The notes below the pieces were generated by a model that was not told the origin of the DNA, made no database searches, and saw only the letters and a program-made list of their open reading frames with translations. Shown here piece after piece: positions 46,140-55,224 of a stretch of 64,000 bases of DNA (positions are counted from its first letter, which is position 1; every line of letters begins with the position of its first letter). Both the position numbers and the translations under genes were made by a program. Location: assembly GCF_005222805.1 (NCBI RefSeq), contig NZ_STGC01000005.1, positions 2,189,256 through 2,253,255 of the forward strand. The letters are read 5' to 3'. Origin of the DNA: Devosia sp. FKR38 (GTDB taxonomy: Bacteria; Pseudomonadota; Alphaproteobacteria; Rhizobiales; Devosiaceae).

Positions 46140-46844
46140 ATGAAACTGCTTGTCGGCCTGGGCAATCCGGGCAGCCAATATGCGGGCAACCGCCACAACA
46201 TCGGCTTCATGGCGCTCGATGCCGTGGCGCGCCAGCATGGCATCACCCAGTTTCGCGCCAAGCATGCCGGCCAATTGGCCGAAGGCACCATCGATGGTGA
46301 GAAGGTGCTGCTGCTCAAGCCGCAGACCTTCATGAACCGCTCTGGCGACAGCGTGCAGCAGGTCGCCCAGTTCTACAAGATCGCGCCATCAGACATCATC
46401 GTGCTCTACGACGAACTCGACCTCGCCCCCGGCAAGGTGCGGGTCAAGGTCGGTGGCGGCAATGGCGGCCACAATGGCCTGCGCTCCATCGATCCGCAGA
46501 TCGGGCTCGACTACAAGCGCGTGCGCCTCGGCATTGGCCATCCGGGCAAGGAATACGTCACCAACCATGTGCTGGGCGACTTCGCCAAGGCCGACCAGTC
46601 CTGGCTCGAGCCCCTGCTGGACGGCATTGCTCGGCATATTGGCCTGCTGCTGGCCGGCGATGACAGCGGCTTCATGAACAAGCTGGCGCTGGCCACCAAA
46701 GGTTCGGACGAACCAGAAGCCAAGCCCGCGCCCAAGGCCCAGAGCCATATCAGGCAGGCCCGCCCCGCCAAGCCGCAGGCCGAAGTACCCAAGACTGGCC
46801 CCATGGCCGACATGCTCAAAAAGCTCCTGGGCAAGGACGACTGA
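46140..46844 (+). CDS. pth: peptidyl-tRNA hydrolase
   Basis: Recycles peptidyl-tRNAs released from stalled ribosomes. The 234 residues include the usual 185-190 residue core plus a basic, Pro/Ala-rich tail of about 45 residues. Catalytic His19 and Asn20 lie in LVGLGNPGSQYAGNRHNIGF, the essential Asp is in VLYDELDLAPGKVRVKVGG, and GGNGGHNGLRSI follows. FLVGDDSGFMNKL-like LAGDDSGFMNKLAL closes the core. The C-terminal tail is longer than in E. coli but common in alphaproteobacteria. ychF is close downstream, another usual neighbour, though separated here by one opposite gene. Confidence 0.97.
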   Translation: MKLLVGLGNPGSQYAGNRHNIGFMALDAVARQHGITQFRAKHAGQLAEGTIDGEKVLLLKPQTFMNRSGDSVQQVAQFYKIAPSDIIVLYDELDLAPGKVRVKVGGGNGGHNGLRSIDPQIGLDYKRVRLGIGHPGKEYVTNHVLGDFAKADQSWLEPLLDGIARHIGLLLAGDDSGFMNKLALATKGSDEPEAKPAPKAQSHIRQARPAKPQAEVPKTGPMADMLKKLLGKDD

Positions 46845-46873
46845 CGCCCTCGTCGGCGATGCATCAACCAGAC

Positions 46874-46910
46874 AAAAAAAGGCCCGGGCTCCCATTTGGG
46901 AACCCGGGCC
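46874..46910 (-). terminator. Rho-independent terminator of the sorbosone dehydrogenase-like gene
   Basis: On the minus strand a long stem (GGCCCGGG/CCCGGGCC plus an inner GGG/CCC) is followed by seven Ts (46874-46880 complement). It is 26 bases past the stop of the minus-strand gene. On the plus strand it could also stop pth transcripts, less efficiently. Confidence 0.85.
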
Positions 46911-46935
46911 ATAAATTGTGGTCGCGATCATCGGC

Positions 46936-48240
46936 TTAGGCGACCGTGACGCGCCAGACGGCGTCGCCCACGTCGTCCACCGCCAGCAGCGCACCATCCT
47001 TGGCGACGGCGACACCCACCGGGCGGCCGCGCGAGAACTTTTCGTCCTCGGCCAGGAAGCCGCCGAGCAGGTCGATCGGCTGGCCGCTCGGCATGCCATT
47101 GGCGAAGGGCACCAGGATCACCTTGTAGCCGCTCAGCTTGCTGCGGTTCCACGAGCCATGCTGGCCGATGACCATGCCGGCCGGCAGCGCGCCCAGCGTG
47201 CCCTGCGGCGCCCAGCACAGGCCCAGCGAGGCCGTATGGCCACCCAGCGCATAGTCCGGCGCGGTCGCGCGGGCCACCAGCGCGGCATTCTGCGGCACGC
47301 GATCATCCACCGTCTGGCCCCAATAGCTGAAGGGCCAGCCATAAAAGCCGCCATCCTTGACCGAGGTCAGATAATCCGGCGGGGTCTCGTCACCCAGCCC
47401 GTCGCGCTCGTTGACCACGGTCCACAGCATGCCATTGGTCGGCTCCCAGGCCATGCCCACCGGATTGCGCAGGCCGCCGGCAAATTCGCGATGATGACCG
47501 GTCACCAGGTCCAGCTCGAAAATGCAGGCGCGGCCCTCTTCGACCTCCATGCCGCTTTCGGCAATATTGCTCAGCGAACCCACCGCGACATAGAGCTTGG
47601 TGCCATCGGCATTGGCGAGCAGATTGCGCGTCCAGTGCCCGCCCGGCTTCATGGTCATCAGCGTCTTGCCCGGCGCGGTAATGCGCGTCTGGCCGGTGAC
47701 ATAGGGATAGGCCACCACGCTATCGGTATTGCCGATATAGAGCTGGTCACCCACCAGGGCCATGCCGAAGGGCTGGTTGAGCCCGCTCATGAACACTTCG
47801 CGCACTTCAGGCACACCATCACCATCGGCATCGCGCAACAGGGTAATCTGGTTGGCGCTCGGGCGCGTGGCGCCGGCGCGGGCCATCACCCGGTTCATCG
47901 CATAGTCGCGGATATTCTTGGGCGTGCCGGGAATGCCGGCCGATTCGGCGATCAGCACATCGCCATTGGGCAGCACATAGGCCCAGCGCGGATGCTTGAG
48001 ATTAAGCGCGAAGGGCGTGACCTTGAGGCCTGCCGCCACCGTCGGCTTCTCGCCCTTGTCCCAGCCCTTGGCGGTCGGCATCTTGAGCATGGGAATGGCG
48101 CCCTGCGGCTTGGCCTCGGGAATGGCCGGCGCCGTGCCCACAGCCTGGGCGAACGAGCCCATGTGGCGGCCACGATAATAATACCAGGCGCCAGCGGCGA
48201 TCAGGGCGGCCAGGATGACCAAAACGAGAATGAGGTTCAT
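46936..48240 (-). CDS. sorbosone dehydrogenase-like (PQQ-type beta-propeller) protein
   Basis: 434 residues with an N-terminal membrane helix [20 protein letters not shown], so the domain is anchored and faces the periplasm. The beta-propeller core resembles soluble glucose/sorbosone dehydrogenases: [92 protein letters not shown] and [20 protein letters not shown]. Those motifs carry conserved His and Arg residues of the PQQ-binding type. Electron acceptor and sugar are unknown. It has its own terminator. Confidence 0.88.
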   Translation of the reverse strand: MNLILVLVILAALIAAGAWYYYRGRHMGSFAQAVGTAPAIPEAKPQGAIPMLKMPTAKGWDKGEKPTVAAGLKVTPFALNLKHPRWAYVLPNGDVLIAESAGIPGTPKNIRDYAMNRVMARAGATRPSANQITLLRDADGDGVPEVREVFMSGLNQPFGMALVGDQLYIGNTDSVVAYPYVTGQTRITAPGKTLMTMKPGGHWTRNLLANADGTKLYVAVGSLSNIAESGMEVEEGRACIFELDLVTGHHREFAGGLRNPVGMAWEPTNGMLWTVVNERDGLGDETPPDYLTSVKDGGFYGWPFSYWGQTVDDRVPQNAALVARATAPDYALGGHTASLGLCWAPQGTLGALPAGMVIGQHGSWNRSKLSGYKVILVPFANGMPSGQPIDLLGGFLAEDEKFSRGRPVGVAVAKDGALLAVDDVGDAVWRVTVA

Positions 48241-48404
48241 GCGACGCCTCCGACAGGGAACGGGAGAGAATAGGATGCAGGGGAATTATGTTAGCGGTAA
48301 TACGATGCGCAGGCGCGCGCGACAAGCCGCCGATTGACCGCCACGCATTGACATCTCGGCCCATCCGAACGAAGTGAAGACCAACACTTTCCGGAGCTAT
48401 CCCC

Positions 48405-49502
48405 ATGGGTTTCAAGATGGGCATCGTCGGCCTGCCGAATGTCGGCAAGTCGACCCTCTTTAATGCGCTGACCCGCACCGCCGCCGCCCAGGCCGCAAAC
48501 TTCCCCTTCTGCACCATCGAACCCAATGTGGGCGAAGTGGCCGTGCCCGATCCGCGCCTGGACAGGCTCGCCGTCATCGGCAAGTCGATCAATGTGCAGC
48601 CCGCCCGCATGAGCTTTGTCGACATTGCCGGTCTGGTCAAAGGCGCGTCCAAGGGCGAAGGCCTGGGCAACCAGTTCCTCGCCAATATCCGCGAATGCGA
48701 CGCCATCGCCTATGTGCTGCGCTGCTTTGAAGACGGCAACATCATCCACGTCGCCAACAAGGTCGATCCACTGGCCGACGCCGAAGTGGTCGAGACCGAG
48801 CTGATGCTGGCCGATCTTGAAAGCCTCGAGAAGCGCCGCAACGGCGTGGAAAAGAAGGCCAAGGGCGGCGACAAGGATGCCAAGCTGACGCTCGACCTCA
48901 TCGACCGCGCCCTGGTGCTGCTGCGCGATGGCAAGTCTGCCCGCTTCGTCAAGCGCGAAGCCGACGAGGAAAAGGCCTTCCAGGAGCTGCAGCTGCTCAC
49001 CAGCAAGCCGGCCCTCTATGTCTGCAATGTCGATGAAGGCTCCGCCGCCACCGGCAACGCCATGAGCAAGCAGGTGGAAGCCTATGCCCATCAGCATGAC
49101 GCTGGCGTTGTGGTCATCTCCGCCGAGATCGAATCCCAGCTCGCCCAGCTCCCCAATGCCGAACAGGCCGAGTACCTCGAATCCCTGGGCCTGCATGAAG
49201 CCGGCCTCAACCGGCTGATCCGTGAGGCCTATGACCTCCTCGGCCTGCAGACCTATTTCACGGTCGGCCCCAAGGAAAGCCGCGCCTGGACCATCCACAA
49301 GGGCGACAAGGCCCCGGCTGCTGCCGGCGTCATCCACTCCGATTTCGAGCGCGGCTTCATCCGCGCCCAGACCATCGCCTATGACGATTTCGTCGCCCTG
49401 GGCGGCGAAGTGGCGGCCAAGGAAGCCGGCAAGGCCCGCGACGAAGGCAAGGAATATGTCGTCAAGGACGGCGACGTCATGCTGTTCAAGTTTAATACTT
49501 AG
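48405..49502 (+). CDS. ychF: redox-regulated ATPase YchF (OBG-like)
   Basis: 365 residues. The G1 motif is [18 protein letters not shown] at 6-23, with [18 protein letters not shown] (switch I) next and [20 protein letters not shown] as G3. The NKxD motif is altered as in all YchF, giving ATP preference. The C-terminal TGS domain has [20 protein letters not shown] and [20 protein letters not shown]. The protein binds ribosomes and the proteasome or Lon in other organisms. Its stop codon is part of a base-paired RNA structure that extends downstream. Confidence 0.96.
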   Translation: MGFKMGIVGLPNVGKSTLFNALTRTAAAQAANFPFCTIEPNVGEVAVPDPRLDRLAVIGKSINVQPARMSFVDIAGLVKGASKGEGLGNQFLANIRECDAIAYVLRCFEDGNIIHVANKVDPLADAEVVETELMLADLESLEKRRNGVEKKAKGGDKDAKLTLDLIDRALVLLRDGKSARFVKREADEEKAFQELQLLTSKPALYVCNVDEGSAATGNAMSKQVEAYAHQHDAGVVVISAEIESQLAQLPNAEQAEYLESLGLHEAGLNRLIREAYDLLGLQTYFTVGPKESRAWTIHKGDKAPAAAGVIHSDFERGFIRAQTIAYDDFVALGGEVAAKEAGKARDEGKEYVVKDGDVMLFKFNT

Positions 49503-49616
49503 CGTCGCCGGTCTCCGGCCGGTAAAACGCTCCGGTGGAGCGATTTTAGACGCTAAGGCCATGAGACCTATGGTCGAGTGGCTGTAGGCGACCCGCGAAA
49601 GCGAGAGCTAAGCTCG
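49499..49616 (+). ncRNA. candidate structured RNA spanning the ychF 3' end
   Basis: A chain of hairpins in the 142-base gap after ychF: an outer stem TTAGCGTC/GACGCTAA (49499-49506 with 49549-49556) enclosing a CCGG hairpin and CGCTCC/GGAGCG (49528-49533 with 49537-49542); then GGCCAT/ATGGTC (49557-49562 with 49570-49575, 7-base loop); then CGC-GAAA-GCG (49594-49603, GNRA loop) and GAGCT/AGCTC (49605-49615). It may be a 3' UTR, a leader for the next gene or a small RNA. No known family was recognised. Confidence 0.35.
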
Positions 49617-49644
49617 AAGGGCAATAGAAGGGCCAAGGCAACCG

Positions 49645-50058
49645 ATGACCTGGTGGACTTGGCTTTTCGATACAGTATTCGACGATCAGGTCTTCTGGCT
49701 GAGCACCAGCCTGGGGCTCTACCTTTCAAGCTTCGCAAATTTGAGCATGGTCTTGCTCGCCTTCGGTCTCGGCGCCATGCTCTTCAAGAGGACCGCCGCC
49801 CTGTGGTGGTTCGCCATTCCACTCGCGCTATCCAACGCACTGCTTGTGCTGGCGCTGGCCATCGGCAACGCACAGCCCCATATCGGCGTAGTGATCGCCC
49901 TCGCCACCCTGGCGCTTGAGCTCTTCCTGGTGGGTTATGCGCTGGTCAAGGCACGCGCCGCCTGGCTGGCTGGTCTATTCCTGGGCCTCGCAGTTCTCAG
50001 TGTCGCACTCCGTCAGCTGCTGCTGTCGCTATTCGTGCTGAGCGGCGCAGCCATCTAG
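49645..50058 (+). CDS. small membrane protein of unknown function (137 aa)
   Basis: 137 residues with about four hydrophobic helices (e.g. FWLSTSLGLYLSSFANLSMV, ALSNALLVLALAIGN, IGVVIALATLALELFLVGYA, GLFLGLAVLSVALRQLLLSL). It begins MTWWTWLFDTVFDDQ at ATG 49645. No charged motif or known family is recognised. It is preceded by the structured segment after ychF and followed by a convergent PhyH gene. Coding potential looks good by hydrophobic pattern; function unknown. Confidence 0.7.
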   Translation: MTWWTWLFDTVFDDQVFWLSTSLGLYLSSFANLSMVLLAFGLGAMLFKRTAALWWFAIPLALSNALLVLALAIGNAQPHIGVVIALATLALELFLVGYALVKARAAWLAGLFLGLAVLSVALRQLLLSLFVLSGAAI

Positions 50059-50071
50059 CTTTCGCCCCTCC

Positions 50072-50896
50072 TCAGTGCGGCCCAGCTGGCATCGCCTGCA
50101 CCGTGCCACACGGCCCGCCGTCACTGTTCACCCCGATCACCTGCCGCACGCCGGCAAAGCTCATCGCCTCGTAATAATGGCTCATCTCCACAGTGCTGGC
50201 GGGGACGTAGTGGAAAATCAGCGAGCGGCGGAACCGGTCGGTGCTGGAATTGGGCGTCGAGCCGTGGATCACGCTGCCATTAAAGAATAGCACGTCGCCC
50301 GCCTTGAGCTGCATCATCTGCGGCTCCAGCCCGGCCGGCGGTTCGACATGTTCGGTCGTGAACGACAGCGCAGGGTCGGCCTGCTCTGGACAGGCAATGT
50401 CGAGCCCCGCTGTCTGGGGCACACACATCATGCCGCCATTGCCGGCGTCGGCATCGTCCACGGCAATCCAGGCCGCCATGCAGGTGCCCGGCTTGACCCG
50501 GAGATAGAAGTTGTCCTGGTGCAGATCCTGCCCGCGCGCGCCGGGCGGCTTGAAATAGAACATCGACTGGCAGGCATAGGGCTCTTCGCCCAGCAGATCG
50601 GCGAGGATCGGTTCGAGCCGCGGATCGACCATCAGCCGGCTGGCGAGGCGCCCGACAGCTTTGTCGGGATGCTTGTGCGGATGCATCATGCGCGGATAAC
50701 GGGTCAGCGGATCATTCCCCGTCGCCGGCACACGCGGCATATCGGACAATCCCGGCACCGGCCCATCAGCAGCCGCCTGCATGAAGCCATCGCGGATTTC
50801 GGCGATCTCGTCCGGCAAAAACAGGCCACGCAGGGCAATGAAACCGTCTCGGCTAAACTGTTCCCGCTGGGCAATGGTCAGGCGCGATACCGTCAT
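50072..50896 (-). CDS. phytanoyl-CoA dioxygenase (PhyH) family protein 2
   Basis: 274 residues from ATG 50896, behind a strong AAGGAGGGGG site. The iron-binding HxD is in QDLHQDNFYLRVKPGTCMAA near residue 128 and the distal His in FFNGSVIHGSTPNSSTDRFR near 220, with the following Arg for 2-oxoglutarate. Fe(II)/2-oxoglutarate oxygenases of this type are often next to sugar ABC transporters without known substrates. It is transcribed toward the left, downstream of the AraC regulator, with a 57-base gap, so is probably cotranscribed with it. Confidence 0.92.
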   Translation of the reverse strand: MTVSRLTIAQREQFSRDGFIALRGLFLPDEIAEIRDGFMQAAADGPVPGLSDMPRVPATGNDPLTRYPRMMHPHKHPDKAVGRLASRLMVDPRLEPILADLLGEEPYACQSMFYFKPPGARGQDLHQDNFYLRVKPGTCMAAWIAVDDADAGNGGMMCVPQTAGLDIACPEQADPALSFTTEHVEPPAGLEPQMMQLKAGDVLFFNGSVIHGSTPNSSTDRFRRSLIFHYVPASTVEMSHYYEAMSFAGVRQVIGVNSDGGPCGTVQAMPAGPH

Positions 50897-50953
50897 GACC
50901 CCCTCCTTTTTGGTACAGGCTAGTGACGAGCCGTGCCCGGGGCAAGCCATGCC

Positions 50954-51877
50954 CTAGCCCTCGATGGTGTCCTTGCGCATCTGGCTGGGCGTCATGCCAT
51001 AGGCCTTGCGGAAATGTTCGTAGAACTGGGTCTGGCTGACAAAGCCGGACTGGAAGGCGACATTGGCGATCGAGAGGCTGCCGTCAAACAGCAGGCTACG
51101 GGCCCGGATCAGCCGCATGCGGATGACGAATTTCTGCACCGAGATGTGCATCACCTTGGTGAACAGGTTCGTCGCATAATTGGGGTGCAGCCCCACCACA
51201 TCGGCGATGCTCTCGGCGGTCAGCGGCTCGGTGATATTCTCCACGATATGGCGCACCATGCGCACCACATAACGCACCGGCGAGCCCGTCCGGGTGCGCG
51301 ACCCTGCCCCTTCCACCCAGGGCGACAGCAGCGTGTCCCAGCCGGTGATGGCCGCCCGGCGGAACATGGTGCCGATCTCGGCGCGCACGATCTCGCTGCG
51401 CAGCGCATTGCCGCTGCGATAGTCCTGATGCCAGCGGTCCAGCGTTTCGAGCCCCACGCAATCGGCATTGAGCTGGATGACACCACCGCCCATCAGCGTC
51501 TCGGTCAACCGGCCCAGTTGCGGCATTTCGAGAAACGCATCCATGGGCAGATAGATATTGAGCTGGCGGCCCATAGCCGTGTCGGGGCTCAGCGCAATGG
51601 TCTGGTGCGGAATGCCGGCCCAGAACGCCACCAGCCGCCCCGAGCCAATGCTCACCGGGCCGCCGTCGAACACATAGTCCATGCTGCCCTGCGTCAGCCA
51701 GTTGAACTCGATATGCCCATGGGTATGGGCATAGGGCATGATCTGGGGCGCGAAAGAGCGAATGCCGAAGCGCCCGAAGGCTTTACCGGAGGAATAAAAG
51801 CTGCGGTCCGGTCGCGGCGTCGGCCGCGGCGCCCGCTCGCGCGGCTTTGAGGTAGGTACCGCATTTTCCAAAGTCAT
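50954..51877 (-). CDS. AraC-family transcriptional regulator 1
   Basis: 307 residues from ATG 51877. The N-terminal cupin-like sensor has PQIMPYAHTHGHIEFNWLTQ and LVAFWAGIPHQTIALSPDTA, typical of sugar-sensing AraC proteins. The C-terminal double helix-turn-helix has AESIADVVGLHPNYATNLFT and SLSIANVAFQSGFVSQTQFY, ending EHFRKAYGMTPSQMRKD. It diverges from the binding-protein gene of the ABC transporter, across a 159-base region with a candidate operator at 51931-51953, so it most likely controls that operon. Confidence 0.93.
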   Translation of the reverse strand: MTLENAVPTSKPRERAPRPTPRPDRSFYSSGKAFGRFGIRSFAPQIMPYAHTHGHIEFNWLTQGSMDYVFDGGPVSIGSGRLVAFWAGIPHQTIALSPDTAMGRQLNIYLPMDAFLEMPQLGRLTETLMGGGVIQLNADCVGLETLDRWHQDYRSGNALRSEIVRAEIGTMFRRAAITGWDTLLSPWVEGAGSRTRTGSPVRYVVRMVRHIVENITEPLTAESIADVVGLHPNYATNLFTKVMHISVQKFVIRMRLIRARSLLFDGSLSIANVAFQSGFVSQTQFYEHFRKAYGMTPSQMRKDTIEG

Positions 51878-51930
51878 ACTTATCGGCGCACTTCTTTGAA
51901 ACCCGGAACAAGTCTCTATCATTCCGGATT

Positions 51931-51953
51931 GTATCGCCCATGGCAAGCGATAC
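51931..51953. promoter_or_regulatory. candidate operator between araC-type gene and ABC operon
   Basis: Arms GTATCGC (51931-51937) and GCGATAC (51947-51953) are perfect reverse complements 9 bases apart, in the divergent region between the AraC regulator and the transporter operon. Confidence 0.55.
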
Positions 51954-52036
51954 CATTTTGATCTGAGCACGGGAAGAAGTCGGCAGGGAGTGGCCGACGC
52001 TGGCAATCAATGCCGCCCGCTGCCACGGGAGGTTTT

Positions 52037-54127
52037 ATGAAGAGACACGCAATGGCCCTTGGCGGGGCAGGATTGATGCTGGGCGTATCGCTGCTGGCGG
52101 TTCAGGCCCAGGACGGCATGGGCAAGGTGCCCGAGCCACCGGCGTTCGCCGCACAGAGCGAACCCAATTTCGTCAGCATTTCCGACATGCTGGAATACAA
52201 GGCACTGCCGGAATACCACGAGCCCGAATGGGTGACCAAGAACTTCGTCGACACCGGCAAGCTGCCGCCCGTCGCCGAACGCCTGCCCAAGGAACCCCTG
52301 GTCTACAAGACCGCCAACATGCCTGACGGCGTTGGCATCTATGGCGACACCATGCGCCATGTCATCGGCGGTCGTCCCGACGGCTGGAACTATGCCGGCG
52401 GCGCCCAGCAGGGCTGGGGCGGCATCGACATCGGCATGTACGAATGTCTGACCCGCACCGGGCCGCTGTTCCAGGTCAAGGCCGACGAACTCGAACCCAT
52501 GCCCAACCTGGCCAAGAGCTGGGAATGGTCCGAAGACGGCCATGAGCTGACCATGCACCTGATCGAAGGCGCGAAATGGTCTGACGGCATGCCGTTCAGC
52601 GCCGACGACGTTATCTTCTATTGGGAAGACAACGTTCTCGATACCAATGTCTCGCCCACCGGCGGCGCAACGCCCGAAACCTTCGGCGTCGGCACCACCC
52701 TGGTCAAGGTCGACGACTACACCGTCAAGTGGACCTTCAAGGAAGTCCGCCCGACCCAGTATCTGTACCAGATGGCCTATGGCGCGTTCTGCCCCGGCCC
52801 GGCGCATATGCTCAAGCCGCAGCATCCCAAGTACAATGCTGAGAACACCTACGAAGAATACAAGAACGCCTTCCCGCCCGAATACCTGAATTTCCCGGTG
52901 ATGGGTGCCTGGGTTCCGGTGGAATATCGTCCGGACGACGTAATCGTTCTGCGTCGTAACCCCTACTACTGGAAGGTCGACGCCGACGGCAACCAGCTGC
53001 CCTACCTCAACGAAGTCAGCTATCGCCTGAGCACCTGGAGCGACCGCGACGTGCAGACCGTCGCCGGCACCGCCGACTTCTCCAACCTCGAGCAGCCGGA
53101 AAACTTCGTGGAATCGCTCAAGCGTTCCGCCGAAGCTGATGCCCCGGCCCGCCTGCAGTTTGGTGCCCGCACCATCGGCTACACGCTCTATCCGAACCTG
53201 TCCGGCAACGGCTGGGGCGAACCGAGCGAACTGGGTCAGGCCATCCGCGAACTCAATCGCAACCTCGACTTCCGCAAGGCCGTCAGCATGGCGCTCGATC
53301 GCCAGAGCATGGGTGAATCCCTGGTCAAGGGGCCGTTCACGACCCCCTATCCGGGCGGCCTCTACGCCGGCACCAGCTTCTACGACAAGGACTCCACGGC
53401 CTACTTCCCCTACTCGCTCGATGAGGCCAAGGCCTACCTTGCCAAGGCTGGTCTGTCTGACACCGACGGCAATGGCATCGTGAACTTCCCCGCAGGCACT
53501 GCCGGCGGCCAGGACGTTCAGATCACCCTGCTGGTCAATGGCGACTACGGCACGGACAAGAGCCTGGCCGAAGGCGTGCTGACCATGATGGAAAAGCTCG
53601 GCATCCGCGTCGTGCTGGACACCATCTCGGGCAATTCGCTGACCGAGATCCAGCAGGGCGGCAAGTTCGACTGGGCTGTGCTGCGCAATGGCGCCGACCT
53701 CGTGTCGGTCGTCCAGGGCACCGTTGGCCTGGCCCCGGTTGGTCCGCGTACCGCCTTCTCGCACCGCGTTGGTACCGATGGCACGCTCGACCTGCTGCCG
53801 TTCGAACAGGAGATGGTTGACGTCGTCAACAAGTTCATCGCCAGCTCGGACAATGCCGAACGCGCCGAACTGATGAAGCAGTACCAGGCTCTCTATACGC
53901 AGAACCTCTATGGCATCGGCCTCACCCAGTACCCGGGTGCGCTGATCATCAACAAGCGCTTCGCCAATATTCCGGCCGGCGCCCCGATCTTCCAGTTCAA
54001 CTGGGCTGAAGACAACATCATTCGTGAGCGCGTGTTCGTCCCGGCGGACAAGCAGACCACCAATGAGCTGCAGCCCGACACCCTGCCCGCTGCCCCTGGC
54101 ATCGGCAATGGTCCGATCAAGAACTAG
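52037..54127 (+). CDS. ABC transporter substrate-binding protein, family 5 (peptide/sugar type)
   Basis: 696 residues behind ACGGGAGG; ATG 52037. A signal peptide (MKRHAMALGGAGLMLGVSLLAVQA) predicts export. The solute-binding fold of the SBP_bac_5 family shows LAKSWEWSEDGHELTMHLIE, AKWSDGMPFSADDVIFYWED and YLNEVSYRLSTWSDRDVQTV. In E. coli such proteins bind peptides, but in rhizobia a family-5 protein (AgpA) binds alpha-galactosides; with GH4 enzymes in this operon, an oligosaccharide is the more likely ligand. It heads an operon with two permeases, a dual ATPase and melA. A hairpin follows it. Confidence 0.9.
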   Translation: MKRHAMALGGAGLMLGVSLLAVQAQDGMGKVPEPPAFAAQSEPNFVSISDMLEYKALPEYHEPEWVTKNFVDTGKLPPVAERLPKEPLVYKTANMPDGVGIYGDTMRHVIGGRPDGWNYAGGAQQGWGGIDIGMYECLTRTGPLFQVKADELEPMPNLAKSWEWSEDGHELTMHLIEGAKWSDGMPFSADDVIFYWEDNVLDTNVSPTGGATPETFGVGTTLVKVDDYTVKWTFKEVRPTQYLYQMAYGAFCPGPAHMLKPQHPKYNAENTYEEYKNAFPPEYLNFPVMGAWVPVEYRPDDVIVLRRNPYYWKVDADGNQLPYLNEVSYRLSTWSDRDVQTVAGTADFSNLEQPENFVESLKRSAEADAPARLQFGARTIGYTLYPNLSGNGWGEPSELGQAIRELNRNLDFRKAVSMALDRQSMGESLVKGPFTTPYPGGLYAGTSFYDKDSTAYFPYSLDEAKAYLAKAGLSDTDGNGIVNFPAGTAGGQDVQITLLVNGDYGTDKSLAEGVLTMMEKLGIRVVLDTISGNSLTEIQQGGKFDWAVLRNGADLVSVVQGTVGLAPVGPRTAFSHRVGTDGTLDLLPFEQEMVDVVNKFIASSDNAERAELMKQYQALYTQNLYGIGLTQYPGALIINKRFANIPAGAPIFQFNWAEDNIIRERVFVPADKQTTNELQPDTLPAAPGIGNGPIKN

Positions 54128-54143
54128 AACGTCATAACGATCA

Positions 54144-54171
54144 GGCTGGTGGCGGCCCTCCGCCGCCAGCC
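54144..54171 (+). other. RNA hairpin after substrate-binding protein gene
   Basis: Arms GGCTGGTGGCGG (54144-54155) and CCGCCGCCAGCC (54160-54171) pair with one G:U, loop CCCT. Some T-rich sequence follows 16 bases later. Such hairpins after binding-protein genes often raise their mRNA level over the permeases. Confidence 0.7.
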
Positions 54172-54210
54172 TCCCGACCCCGGGCTTTTTCTTGCGGGAG
54201 TATATTGTCC

Positions 54211-55224
54211 ATGCTGCGCTTTCTCATCATACGGATCCTCGGCGCGATCCCGATCCTGTTCCTGCTCAGCATTGTGACCTTCGCCATCATCCAGGCGCCT
54301 CCGGGCGACTATGGCGACTATATCCGCACCATGGCCATCAACCGCACCGGCGCCACCGCCGAACAGGCTCAGCAGCTGGCTGACGCCTATCGCGCTGCCC
54401 ATGGCCTCAACGATCCCTTGATCGTGCAGTATTTCAACTGGCTCACCGGCATCATCACCCGCTTCGATTTCGGTGACTCGCTCTATTTCAACAAGCCCGT
54501 CAGCGATGTGGTGGCCGAGCGCCTGCCGCGCACCATCCTGCTGGCCCTGACCTGCCATATCCTGGCTTCGGTCATCGGCATCAGCCTGGGCATCCTGGCC
54601 GCCACCCGGCAGTACAGCTGGGTCGACACCATCCTGGGCTTCTTCGCCTTCCTGGGCATGACCATTCCGCGCTTCCTGATGGCCATCGTTATTCTCTACA
54701 TCCTGGTGTTCCGCCTGGGCGTGCAGGAAATCGGCAGCTTCAATTCCACCTATTGGGGCGGCCAACCCTGGGGCTGGGGCCGCTTTGCCGACCTTGTTGC
54801 CCATATCTGGCCGGTGGTCTTCGTCGCCACCCTGGGCGGGCTGGCCTATAATATGCGCGTGATGCGCGCCAATCTGCTCGACGTGCTCAACAGCCAATAT
54901 GTCGAGACCGCCCGCGCCAAAGGCCTGCCCGAAGGCGCCGTGATCATGAAGCACGCCGTGCCCAATGCGCTGCATCCGCTGGTGGCCTATCAGGGCGTTG
55001 TGCTGCCCTACATGCTGACCGGCGAAATCGAAGTGGCCATCGTCTTTGGCCTCGCCACCGTCGGCCCCGCCATCGTGGGCTCCATGGGCGTCGGCGACGT
55101 TTGGGTCACCGCCACTTTCGTGATGGTGCTGGCCGTGACGCTGATCATCGGCAACATCATTTCTGACGTCCTGCTGGCGCTGCTGGACCCGCGTATCCGC
55201 CTGGGCGGGGAGAAAAGCAATTGA
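54211..55224 (+). CDS. ABC transporter permease, OppB/DppB type
   Basis: 337 residues with about six membrane helices; ATG 54211 with GGGAG about 10 bases upstream (a TTG at 54205 is less likely). The N-terminal FLIIRILGAIPILFLLSIV helix and the large loop with GLNDPLIVQYFNWLTGIITR and DFGDSLYFNKPVSDVVAERL are typical of the OppB type. The EAA-like loop near residue 240 is QYVETARAKGLPEGAVIMKH, which contacts the ATPase. It overlaps the next permease gene by 4 bases. Confidence 0.95.
   Translation: MLRFLIIRILGAIPILFLLSIVTFAIIQAPPGDYGDYIRTMAINRTGATAEQAQQLADAYRAAHGLNDPLIVQYFNWLTGIITRFDFGDSLYFNKPVSDVVAERLPRTILLALTCHILASVIGISLGILAATRQYSWVDTILGFFAFLGMTIPRFLMAIVILYILVFRLGVQEIGSFNSTYWGGQPWGWGRFADLVAHIWPVVFVATLGGLAYNMRVMRANLLDVLNSQYVETARAKGLPEGAVIMKHAVPNALHPLVAYQGVVLPYMLTGEIEVAIVFGLATVGPAIVGSMGVGDVWVTATFVMVLAVTLIIGNIISDVLLALLDPRIRLGGEKSN

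Noticed and set aside
49499-49616. tRNA or tRNA-like gene after ychF
   Set aside because: The stems do not form acceptor, D, anticodon and T arms of proper lengths, and no GGTTCGA-type T-loop is present.
52007-53764. 585-codon minus-strand frame opposite the binding-protein gene
   Set aside because: Antisense to a well-supported gene and without motifs.
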